Shown: one piece after another, positions 1 through 5,536 of the stretch
Position numbering within the stretch: position 1 is the stretch's first letter
Layout of the letters: each line of letters opens with the position of its first letter
From: Pseudomonadales bacterium
Lineage (GTDB): Bacteria; Pseudomonadota; Gammaproteobacteria; Pseudomonadales; Azotimanducaceae
Direction: 5' to 3'
Assembly: GCA_028822125.1 (NCBI GenBank)
Contig: JAPKEK010000207.1
Location: 1-5,536, forward strand
DNA: 5,536 bases
Position numbers and translations under genes: made by a program
The notes under the pieces: model-generated
Databases searched by the model: none
What the model was told of the DNA's origin: nothing
Seen by the model: the letters and a program-made list of their open reading frames with translations, nothing else

Positions 1-1
1 C

Positions 2-805
2 AGCAGGATACACTCTGCTTATGCATTGAATCTGGTTGAAGATGCCTCGCAGAAGGGTTATGACCTGTTACAAGGGCTCAATATTTCCCGGCAGGAATTG
101 CATGCCTGGGAAACGATGAGCTTTGAAGATTTCCATGACGTCGTCAAGGCCTACCAGGCATGGACCACAGATCGAAATTGGGGCTTTCACCTGGGTAAGA
201 AGCTGGGTATCAGTGCCCATGGTGCTTTGGGGGTGTGTGCACTCAGTGCCAGTACTATCGGTGAGGGCTTGTAGACGCTGTGTCAGTTTATCGCCAGCCG
301 AAGTTGTTCTATCAGTGCGGCTTCAAGCTGGCATGAACAGGCTATGCGAGCTGAGTTTTTGCATACCGGCCCCATGCGCCGCTATCTCAGGCCAATGACT
401 GAAAATCTCGCTACGGTGATAAGCAACTATCTGGTGACCAGTGTGGGGTATGATAACCTTGCCCTTTCCTGATTATTCCCTTATACAAAACCGGCATCTA
501 TTAGGCTTTACCAGGAGTTGCTTCCCGGAAGGTTTGACTTCGATGGTGACGTATTGGCTGTTACATTGCCATTGGATCTCGCCAACGCACCTTCGTTACT
601 GAAAAATCGCAGTCTTCATCTGTCGACTCGCCGGCAATGCGAACAAGCTCTTCATGAGGTAAAACAGAACCCGGATTTTCAGGATTCTAAAGGGATGACG
701 GCACTACACTACATGCTTAAAAAGGTAGTGACAAACAGTACTTTGAAGCTTTCAGGGATCACACGGCCTGTATTGACATCGCAGGTCCGGATGGTCGAAC
801 GGTGA
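2..805 (+). pseudogene. Decayed AraC-family regulator: ligand-binding domain only, HTH domain missing, 5' end outside window
   Basis: Seen: the frame is open from the window edge and reads a typical Arabinose_bd (PF12625) N-terminal domain, including LGKKLGISAHGALGVCALSA followed by IGEGL. An in-frame TAG at 272-274 interrupts it. The same frame resumes with TLCQFIASR, continues through EFLHTGPMRRYL, hits a second in-frame TGA at 470-472, then reads LFPYTKP, LYQELLPGRFDFDGD and finally RRQCEQALHEV, the usual end of this domain. At about 290-330 a shifted frame (PKLFYQCGFKL) fits the family better than the main frame, suggesting a pair of compensating indels. After about 665 resemblance ends; no C-terminal HTH_18 domain is seen in any frame, although intact members carry one of roughly 100 residues there. 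The frame stops at 803-805. Family knowledge: such regulators bind a small molecule and activate nearby catabolic genes. Inference: nonfunctional relic, since it cannot make a DNA-binding protein. The true start lies upstream of the window, so TTG at 26 is probably not the start. Confidence 0.82.
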
Positions 806-867
806 GGTCGATCATGATGCGGGAACGCGATAGCGATTTTCATGCGCTGGCAGATCAGTTCAAATAG
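691..867 (+). other. Unidentified coding-like relic overlapping the end of the AraC pseudogene
   Basis: In the frame beginning at 691 the sequence reads RDDGTTLHA, a TAA at 718-720, then an open run of 48 codons ending at TAG 865-867. This run contains YFEAFRDHTACIDIAGPDG and RTVRSIMMRERDSDF. The composition looks like real protein (balanced charges, no low complexity) and more natural than the end of the AraC frame over the same bases. I do not recognise the family. It may be the tail of a different gene joined to the regulator by the deletion that removed the HTH domain. An ATG at 814 has no convincing ribosome binding site. It could also be chance, since 48 open codons is short. Confidence 0.25.
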
Positions 868-886
868 TGATGGCCGACAGCCATCA
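868..886 (+). terminator. Short perfect hairpin after the relic, no U-tract
   Basis: TGATGGC (868-874) and GCCATCA (880-886) form a perfect 7-bp stem with the 5-base loop CGACA. It starts immediately after the TAG at 865-867, which suits a transcript end, but no run of T follows, so it is not a standard intrinsic terminator. It may be a remnant terminator or chance. Confidence 0.25.
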
Positions 887-998
887 AAGGTAATCCAGAA
901 GTAACGGGTTGCCTGATTCTTTTGATTAATGCCGCCGGTTTTGGGTCGCTAAACGTTGTAGCCATATGCTCAGCCGTCAGGAAACGTTAGAAGTCGCA
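887..998. other. Intergenic sequence, nothing recognised
   Basis: Between the 868-886 hairpin and the candidate promoter I see no gene with a start and ribosome binding site and no repeat. One plus-strand frame is open for about 33 codons ending near 990, too short to support a gene. Confidence 0.4.
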
Positions 999-1017
999 TA
1001 GCAATCTATAATTGCTA
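984..1017 (+). promoter_or_regulatory. Candidate promoter of the TPR gene with an inverted repeat across the -10 box
   Basis: A perfect TATAAT is present at 1007-1012. No good TTGACA lies 16-18 bases upstream (984-989 reads ACGTTA), so the -35 is poor or absent. The -10 box lies within the inverted repeat TAGCAAT (999-1005), spacer CTATA, ATTGCTA (1011-1017), which has perfect 7-bp arms. A protein bound there would block the -10, so repression, or activation to compensate the weak -35, is possible. The transcript leader to ATG 1084 would be about 65 bases. Confidence 0.4.
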
Positions 1018-1083
1018 CAGAGTGAATCATAAGTGTAGACTGGTTTACTAACGATTGACCTTAATTATTGACGGGAAGGCGAT

Positions 1084-2646
1084 ATGAAAACGTTCTTATT
1101 AGTCCTATTGGTGAGTGCTTCAAACCTGCTGTTCGCTGCTGACCTCAGGGACGTTGGTTCTCTGAGTTTTGAAAACTCGGGTGCCGAAGCGGCGCAATCC
1201 CATTTTTACCGAGGCGTTGGCTTTCTGCACAGCTTTGGATTCAAACAGGCCATTGGTGAATTTCAAAAAGCTCAGGAAGCCGATCCGGATTTTGCATTGG
1301 CTTACTGGGGGGAATCGCTATGTTATAACCATCCGCTGATTAGTGAGTGGGACCGGCAGACACCCGTGGCCATATTGCAGCGGCTGGGATCGACACCTGA
1401 ACAACGCCTGGTAAAAGCCAATACCCAGCGGGAGCAGGGTTTTATCAGGGCTGTTGAAGCGTTGTTTAACGGTCCTGGTGATATCTCCGAGCGGAGAATT
1501 GCCTACAAAGATGCTATGCAGACGCTTTATGCCCAGTTTCCAGACGATGATGAGGTGGCGGCTTTTTATGCGTTGTCTTTGCTCAGTGCCGCTCGAGCCA
1601 GTGGCGATGATCTCATGAAAATGAATATTCTCGCAGGCTCTATCGCCAATCGGTTGTTTAATAAAAACAATAACCACCCGGGAGCGGCGCACTACGTCAT
1701 CCACTCGTTTGATGATCCTTTGCATGCGCCTCTAGCATTAGAAGCTGCGCAGAAGTTTGCCCGGATTTCCCCTGCTGTATCTCATGCCAGGCACATGCCA
1801 ACCCACATATTTATCCAACATGGCATGTGGCAGCACGTCTCTACTTCTAATCAGTCTGCCTTTGATGCCGCCAAGGATTTATGGGAACCAGGGGACGCGG
1901 TCGGCGATATGGTTCACGCGCTGGATTGGGGTCAGTATGGTGACCTGCAGTTGGGTGACTATGAAAAAGCAAAATTGTGGATTACCCGTCTTGAAAGCAT
2001 TGCTGAACAAAATGGCGGGCAGGAGGGTAGCCTGGAGAAAGTCAGGGCCCGTTATGTTGTTGAGACAGAAGACTGGCAGATTATGGCTGTATCAGACCAA
2101 TCAGCGGCTGCCAGTTTGTTGGCCGCTGGATTGAGCGCGATTCACCTCGATGACCTCAAGGCGGCCGAAAATGCCAGAGAATTGCTGGCGGCTAAAGTTG
2201 TGGCCATGGAGGAAAGAGGCAAGGGTGCCTACAGAGAAGGGCCTGTCCCAACTAAGATTATGTACCAGGAGATCGCAGCGCTGGTCAGCCTTGCTGAAGG
2301 CGAGGAAGCCCAGGCGTTGGCGCTGTTAGAAGAAGGCGTGGAACTGACTAAACAGCTACCACCGCCTAATGGTACTGCTAACCCGATTAAGCCCATTCAT
2401 GAATTATATGCGGAAGTATTGTCAGAGCTGGGAAGATTTGATCAGTCCATTGCGCTGTTTAAGGGTTCACTAGCGAGAACACCTAATCGTTCGAGATCGT
2501 TACTGGGGCTTGCACGAACCTATGTAAAGCTGGGTGATGAAGAAGCTGCCGCGCAGTTGTATCGCAGGTTAGCTGAAATAAGAAAGGGTAGTAATACAAA
2601 GGATTTACAGGAAGCTGAGCAATATCTTTCCATGGCGCAGCGTTAA
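1084..2646 (+). CDS. Exported TPR-like repeat protein of unknown function
   Basis: A 520-residue protein. Start ATG 1084 is supported by GGGAAGG at 1073-1079 four bases upstream and by a Sec signal peptide beginning at residue 1: MKT, a hydrophobic core (about 4-17) and likely cleavage after LFA (residue 18). No lipobox cysteine is seen, so it is probably periplasmic. Residues about 38-77 form a TPR-like helical pair (SHFYRGVGFLHSFGFKQAI, then EFQKAQEADPDFALAYWGE). A conserved-looking middle block has HPGAAHYVIHSFDDP at 198-212 and HARHMPTHIF at 234-243. The C-terminal part has two further TPR-like pairs (about 439-510; SELGRFDQSIALFKGSL, then GLARTYVKLGDEEAAAQLY). Known: proteins of this layout are common in bacteria as uncharacterised TPR proteins; TPRs mediate protein-protein contacts. 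Inference: an envelope scaffold or accessory factor, possibly metal-binding through the histidine block. The gene is intact while both neighbours are broken, which argues that it is still used. No same-strand partner is close, so it looks monocistronic. Confidence 0.9.
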   Translation: MKTFLLVLLVSASNLLFAADLRDVGSLSFENSGAEAAQSHFYRGVGFLHSFGFKQAIGEFQKAQEADPDFALAYWGESLCYNHPLISEWDRQTPVAILQRLGSTPEQRLVKANTQREQGFIRAVEALFNGPGDISERRIAYKDAMQTLYAQFPDDDEVAAFYALSLLSAARASGDDLMKMNILAGSIANRLFNKNNNHPGAAHYVIHSFDDPLHAPLALEAAQKFARISPAVSHARHMPTHIFIQHGMWQHVSTSNQSAFDAAKDLWEPGDAVGDMVHALDWGQYGDLQLGDYEKAKLWITRLESIAEQNGGQEGSLEKVRARYVVETEDWQIMAVSDQSAAASLLAAGLSAIHLDDLKAAENARELLAAKVVAMEERGKGAYREGPVPTKIMYQEIAALVSLAEGEEAQALALLEEGVELTKQLPPPNGTANPIKPIHELYAEVLSELGRFDQSIALFKGSLARTPNRSRSLLGLARTYVKLGDEEAAAQLYRRLAEIRKGSNTKDLQEAEQYLSMAQR

Positions 2647-2668
2647 TGCGCTTCAGGGTAGTTTGCGT

Positions 2669-2745
2669 GCGCAGGCTATTGTTGCCTGAATAAAAATGGC
2701 CTGCGCTATCTGTAATCTGGTTTTTGCCAGTTAGTAATCAGATTA
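2669..2745. repeat. Nested inverted repeats between convergent genes, possible bidirectional terminator
   Basis: GCGCAGGC (2669-2676) is an exact inverted match to GCCTGCGC (2699-2706). The first arm can alternatively pair as CAGGC (2672-2676) with GCCTG (2684-2688). A second set follows: TAATCTG (2713-2719) with CAGATTA (2739-2745), and inside it CTGG (2717-2720) with CCAG (2727-2730) around TTTTTG. The repeats sit between the TAA at 2644-2646 and the minus-strand stop at 2738-2740, where a shared terminator would be expected. No stem is followed directly by a long T run on either strand, so ordinary intrinsic termination is only weakly supported. Confidence 0.4.
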
Positions 2746-3747
2746 TTTCAAGGTAGTCATGCTCAGGCAGTTTTGGGAATGGCGCTGTTGGCAGAGATTG
2801 ATACCAGTAGGCTACAGATGTAATGTCGTCCTGCAGTGGCAGATAGCGTCGACTGCTGCGCCAGCCCAGAGCCTGGATGGTGACGCGTAAGTTCTGGCTA
2901 AACCGGACAGGATCTGTGATATGCCAGCGGTACATGCCGAATCGCATCTGTGATTGATAGATGCTATCGGGTCGCAATACCTGGGCCAGGCCGGCGTAGG
3001 GGTAGTATATTCCTGATATTGCCGGGTTTCTTTATTTTCAAAATTGTAGGAACCACAGAAATAATCTTCTGTTCCCGTCCCACAGATCGTTGGAAACTCC
3101 CTATCGCCATCCATATAGAACTTGATTTCCCCTTCACCCCACCAGCCAGAATTATTGACGCCCCAGGCCATATAAGTACCAGCGTAATGCCCCCTGCCCT
3201 GATATATCAGTATACCTCACCATAAGGCAGGGGATTGGTTCGATGAAATTGGGCGTGGAAATAGGCCGAATTTTCCGGAATGGCGGCCAAGGAGTAATTG
3301 ATCTGGTAATAGAGGCGAATGTCATGGCTGTCGATATTTTCTATGGTCATGCGACATCGTTTGGCAAATGGCATGAGTCAGTACCAGTTAAAGGCTCTGC
3401 CTGGATTAACACACACAGTAAGCGAGGAAATCGCCGATGGGGCATTCTACAGATGGATATTCCTGATCATCCCAGAAGATCCACAGAATACTGGTCCGCC
3501 ACTTGCCTGTGGGTGTCATCCAGATCTGTTCGATAGCACCAGGGCCGTCAATATTAGCTATCTCAAAGGTGGTGCCTGCTTCGATAATGATCGATGGTGA
3601 AACCTTCCAGCCCTGGCCCAGGTCCCATGCACAGGAGGCACCGGTTCTTTCGGTGGCCATGCCGCCGCTGCCTTTTTCACCGGAAAAATTCTCCGGGCTG
3701 ATGAACCGAGATAGAGCATCAGATAGCGTAGTCAGTTGATTCATCAT
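2738..3747 (-). pseudogene. Frameshifted DUF2961 / glycoside hydrolase family 172 gene
   Basis: Read on the minus strand from ATG 3747 (AAAAGGA at 3756-3762, 8 bases upstream). Frame one gives RFISPENFSGEKGSGGMATE, AWDLGQGWK, NIDGPGAIEQIWMT and PSVECPIGDF, the DUF2961/GH172 N-terminal signature. After GDF (3427-3435) the frame changes and family residues appear missing; the next frame gives VNPGRAFNWY, an in-frame TGA at 3378-3380 where tryptophan is expected, then LMPFAKR, IRLYYQINYSL and AYFHAQFHRTNPLPYGEVY, ending at a stop at 3207-3209. The next frame gives GRGHYAGTYMAWGVNNSGWW, GEGEIKFYMDGD and ICGTGTEDYF. At 2999-3002 (a run of four G on the plus strand) one base seems lost, after which the last frame reads YAGLAQVLRPDSIYQSQMRF and GWRSSRRYLPLQDD to TGA 2738-2740. 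Known: GH172 enzymes act on fructose- or arabinose-containing carbohydrates; from memory, the catalytic glutamates fall in the GEGE and GTGTED motifs, both still visible. Inference: a dead but fairly recent relic. Four separate lesions make sequencing error an unlikely sole cause. Confidence 0.88.
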
Positions 3748-3798
3748 AATGTGATTCCTTTTGATCCCTCGTTTGCGGGGCTGGTTGTTTTATAGAGT

Positions 3799-3990
3799 CT
3801 AATCACTGATAGAGGCAGGAACCAACAGCGGCTTGTCGAAGCAGTAGTATTTTGGTCCTGAAAGTAGCCGATGTGCCGGTCGTCGTGATGTTCCTATGTC
3901 GTAAGCGTGCTTCTAGAATAATTCATGAGCCGGGTCTGTCGAGTTTTTGATAGCCACTAGCTGCTTCACAAGCGGTTCCATTGCGTGTTT
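3799..3990 (-). pseudogene. Possible unidentified coding relic upstream of the GH172 pseudogene
   Basis: On the minus strand one frame reads MEPLVKQLVAIKNSTD and PAHELF from ATG 3981, meets a TAG at 3913-3915, and continues in the same frame as KHAYDIGTSRRPAHRLL then SGPKYYCFDKPLLVPASISD to TAG at 3799-3801. The second half looks strongly protein-like. I do not recognise the family. There is no ribosome binding site before 3981 and the frame is closed by TAA at 3997-3999, so the segment is more likely a fragment of a decayed gene than a small gene. It is in the same direction as the GH172 relic and may come from the same lost operon. Chance remains possible at this length. Confidence 0.3.
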
Positions 3991-4043
3991 AATCAATTAA
4001 TAAAACATTGATTAATTATTTATTGGACGATTGATTAATCAAT
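3989..4043 (+). promoter_or_regulatory. Candidate operator: four ATTGATT half-sites in two inverted pairs
   Basis: Pair one is TTAATCAAT (3989-3997), spacer TAATAAAAC, ATTGATTAA (4007-4015), with perfect 9-bp arms. Pair two is the 14-bp perfect palindrome ATTGATTAATCAAT (4030-4043). The shared heptamer ATTGATT or its complement therefore occurs four times in 55 bases, at 3991-3997, 4007-4013, 4030-4036 and 4037-4043. The last copy ends 26 bases before the ATG at 4070, where a repressor site would overlap the promoter or early leader. On the minus strand 4013-4001 (AATCAATGTTTTA) also fits the IHF consensus WATCAANNNNTTR. The region is AT-rich, so part of the similarity could be compositional, but the repeated exact heptamer argues for a dimeric regulator such as a TetR- or GntR-type protein (inference). 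Confidence 0.5.
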
Positions 4044-4069
4044 TAACAAACCATTAAGAGGGGGCAGAG

Positions 4070-5167
4070 ATGCACGTAGGATTTGCACCAGTTTTTCAGA
4101 ATCTCGGAAAGCAGAGAAGCGACCTGGAAGTCTATCAGAAGGAACTTGCCATGGCGCGCAAGGCTGAGCCCATGGGGTTCGATTCGGTCTGGTCAGTTGA
4201 ACATCATTTTACTGATTACACCATGGTTCCGGATGTGACCCAGTTCCTCAGTTACATGGCCGGTTGTACTGAGCGTGTTCAATTGGGTTCCATGGTGATT
4301 GTCCTGCCCTGGCATGACCCTGTTCGAGTTGCCGAGGAAATAGCGATGCTCGATAACCTTTCCAATGGACGCATGATATTGGGTATTGGCCGTGGCTTAG
4401 GTCGGGTAGAGTTTGACGGTTTCCGGGTGCCGATGGATGAATCAAGAGAGCGCTTTGTCGAATCGGCAGAAATGATTATAGAGGGTCTAGAGCAGGGTTT
4501 TGTGGAATACGAGGGCGATTTTGTTCGCCAGCCCAAGCGTCATTTGCGACCGGAACCTTTTCAGAGTTTCAAGGGCCGAACTTTTGCTGCTGCCGTTTCC
4601 CCGGATTCCATGCCGATAATGGCGAAATTGGGTGTTGGCCTGTTGGTAATCCCGCAAAAACCCTGGGTATCAGTAAAAGAGGATTTTGAGGTTTATAACC
4701 AAGTCTGGGCGGATACCCACGGCGCCAGTAGTGCTCCACCCGACCCCATGTGCGGAGGTTTCTTTTTCGTCGATGAAAGTGCCGATCGAGCTGAAGAGAT
4801 GGCAAACAGATACATCGGTGCGTACTACCATTCAGTCATGGATCATTACGAGCTCAGAGCGGGGCATCTAGGTGATAAAAAGGGATATGAGTATTACGAG
4901 AACCTTCATAAGCATATTGAATCCCGCTCAGATGATGGTGCAGCAAGAGATTTTGTTCGGTTGATGCCCTATGGAACACCGCAGCAGGTCATTGAGAAGA
5001 TCGAATACATTCACAATACCATCGGTGCCAGAGGTGTGATGACGCATTTTGCCTTTGGCGGAATGGACTATGACGAAGCCAATAGGAATATGGAACTTTT
5101 TGTGGACAAGGTCATGCCAGAACTTAAAGGATTGGGTGATCAGCGCGGTGCGCTGCAATTCGGATAA
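4070..5167 (+). CDS. LLM-class flavin-dependent oxidoreductase (bacterial luciferase-like)
   Basis: A 365-residue protein, full length for the family. ATG 4070 follows AAGAGGGGG (4056-4064) by five bases and gives MHVGFAPVFQN, a normal first beta strand. Motifs: MGFDSVWSVEHHF at 35-47, with the Glu-His-His found in luciferase-like monooxygenases; VIVLPWHDPVRVAEEIAMLD at 76-95; SNGRMILGIGRGLGRVEFDG at 98-117, the flavin-binding loop region; and MPYGTPQQVIEKI starting at residue 299, the C-terminal helix seen in this family. There is no signal peptide, so it is cytoplasmic. Family knowledge: PF00296 proteins use FMNH2 (or F420 in some groups) and O2 to oxidise substrates such as aldehydes, ketones, sulfonates or terpenoids; the flavin is normally supplied by a separate reductase, not seen here. 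The substrate cannot be told from sequence. It lies upstream of an acyl-CoA dehydrogenase on the same strand, suggesting monooxygenation followed by beta-oxidation-type steps. It ends with tandem TAA TAA codons. Confidence 0.93.
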   Translation: MHVGFAPVFQNLGKQRSDLEVYQKELAMARKAEPMGFDSVWSVEHHFTDYTMVPDVTQFLSYMAGCTERVQLGSMVIVLPWHDPVRVAEEIAMLDNLSNGRMILGIGRGLGRVEFDGFRVPMDESRERFVESAEMIIEGLEQGFVEYEGDFVRQPKRHLRPEPFQSFKGRTFAAAVSPDSMPIMAKLGVGLLVIPQKPWVSVKEDFEVYNQVWADTHGASSAPPDPMCGGFFFVDESADRAEEMANRYIGAYYHSVMDHYELRAGHLGDKKGYEYYENLHKHIESRSDDGAARDFVRLMPYGTPQQVIEKIEYIHNTIGARGVMTHFAFGGMDYDEANRNMELFVDKVMPELKGLGDQRGALQFG

Positions 5168-5180
5168 TAAAAGGTTATTA
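5165..5180 (+). repeat. Small AT-rich hairpin over the tandem stop codons
   Basis: TAATAA (5165-5170), loop AAGG, TTATTA (5175-5180) is a perfect 6-bp inverted repeat. All pairs are A-T and no T run follows, so it is too weak for an intrinsic terminator. Read-through into the acyl-CoA dehydrogenase gene is likely. The rest of the spacer to 5286 shows nothing else convincing. Confidence 0.2.
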
Positions 5181-5286
5181 ATCTATCTCACTTCTTGCCT
5201 GGGTCGATCAAAGTAAGGTGCACGATGGATTAGCGATATTTGCATAGGTGCCTAACGGGTCATGTGTGCTACGGGAGAATATTGTT

Positions 5287-5536
5287 TTGGATGAGGCGAA
5301 GCTGGCGCAGTTCATAGAATCTGAAATTGAACCCAATGTGGCGCAATGGGAGCGAGATCGCCATGTGCCCATGGAGATATTCAGAAAAGCTGGTCAGGCC
5401 GGACTCTGTGGTTTAATGCTGCCGGTTGAGGATGGTGGTTACAACCTGTCATTACAAGAACTGGTGCCTGTCTTCGAGAAGCTGGCGTATAGCGATATGG
5501 GCTTTGCTTTTGCTCTGGTGCCGCATAATAACCTGG
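5287..5536 (+). CDS. Acyl-CoA dehydrogenase family protein, N-terminal part (runs off window)
   Basis: The frame is open from the stop at 5245-5247 to the window end. I chose TTG 5287 because GGGAG at 5273-5277 lies nine bases upstream and the protein then starts LDEAKLAQFIESE, as homologues do; GTG 5266 or 5248 in the same frame are alternatives. The 83 visible residues match the helical N-terminal domain of acyl-CoA dehydrogenases (PF02771): WERDRHVPMEIFRKAGQAGL, then CGLMLPVEDGGYNLSLQELV and FEKLAYSDMGFAFALVPHN. The Pro-x-x-x-Gly-Gly turn after the LM core is typical. Known: these FAD enzymes make the alpha-beta double bond in acyl-CoA thioesters and pass electrons to ETF. The catalytic base and the middle and C-terminal domains lie beyond the window, so substrate class is unknown. 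It is 119 bases downstream of the flavin monooxygenase stop, in the same direction, so co-transcription is plausible. Confidence 0.9.
   Translation, partial: MDEAKLAQFIESEIEPNVAQWERDRHVPMEIFRKAGQAGLCGLMLPVEDGGYNLSLQELVPVFEKLAYSDMGFAFALVPHNNL

Larger units (their letters stand above)
3748..4069. other. Intergenic gap between divergent GH172 relic and oxidoreductase gene
   Basis: This 322-base gap holds the ribosome binding site of the minus-strand pseudogene (3756-3762), the faint coding relic at 3799-3990, and an AT-rich repeat cluster at 3989-4043 in front of the plus-strand gene. No intact gene was found. I could not assign a convincing sigma-70 promoter on either strand; a TATAAA at 3789-3794 on the minus strand lacks a matching -35. 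Confidence 0.6.

Noticed and set aside
889..990. 33-codon plus-strand open stretch ending at TAG
   Set aside because: It has no start with a ribosome binding site and no recognisable protein; too short to separate from chance.
1318..1725. Minus-strand open frame of 135 codons
   Set aside because: It lies wholly inside the well-supported TPR gene on the opposite strand and shows no recognisable motif; it is a shadow frame.
1757..2134. Plus-strand open frame of 125 codons
   Set aside because: It is an alternate frame within the TPR gene with no ribosome binding site or family resemblance.
2999..3002. Possible programmed frameshift at the run of four G
   Set aside because: The gene also has an in-frame stop and two other frame breaks, so decay explains it better than recoding.
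2950..3739. Several plus-strand open frames of 78-97 codons
   Set aside because: All are antisense to the GH172 pseudogene, whose minus-strand frames carry clear family motifs.
3831..3842. GCTT-GTCG-AAGC mini-hairpin
   Set aside because: A 4-bp stem is expected by chance and is not next to a gene end.
3989..4043. Replication origin or attachment site reading of the AT-rich repeats
   Set aside because: There are no DnaA boxes, integrase gene, tRNA or direct-repeat boundary; position just before a gene start fits an operator better.
4248..5158. Minus-strand frames of 65-85 codons opposite the oxidoreductase
   Set aside because: They are shadows of an intact, motif-rich gene on the plus strand.

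Overview
The window looks like chromosomal DNA of a Gram-negative proteobacterium, most likely an aquatic or marine gammaproteobacterium with mid-range GC. This is inference from protein style: an exported TPR protein with a Sec signal, an AraC regulator of the Arabinose_bd type, and a luciferase-like monooxygenase beside an acyl-CoA dehydrogenase. No rRNA, tRNA, CRISPR array or insertion sequence was seen.

Layout. Positions 2-805 (+) hold a decayed AraC-family regulator that keeps most of its ligand-binding domain but has two in-frame stops, a local frame disturbance and no DNA-binding domain. A short unidentified coding-like stretch lies over its 3' end (691-867). An intergenic region of about 220 bases follows, with a possible promoter carrying a 7-bp inverted repeat across its -10 box. 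Positions 1084-2646 (+) encode an intact 520-residue exported TPR-like protein. Nested inverted repeats at 2669-2745 separate it from a convergent, heavily damaged gene at 2738-3747 (-) for a DUF2961/GH172 glycoside hydrolase, which needs three frame changes and one stop read-through to be followed. The 322-base gap 3748-4069 contains a faint minus-strand coding relic and, just upstream of the next gene, four copies of the heptamer ATTGATT/AATCAAT arranged as two inverted pairs. Positions 4070-5167 (+) encode an intact LLM-class flavin-dependent oxidoreductase. From 5287 to the window end (+) runs the N-terminal part of an acyl-CoA dehydrogenase.

Interpretation. The 3' third is the live part: a flavin monooxygenase and an acyl-CoA dehydrogenase in the same direction, plausibly part of a catabolic cluster for a lipid-, terpenoid- or ring-like substrate, with a strong candidate operator in front. 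The 5' two thirds is a region of gene loss in which a regulator and a sugar-active enzyme have died around a surviving exported TPR gene. I do not see a clearly new multi-gene system. The operator cluster and the fossil genes are the points most worth a second look.
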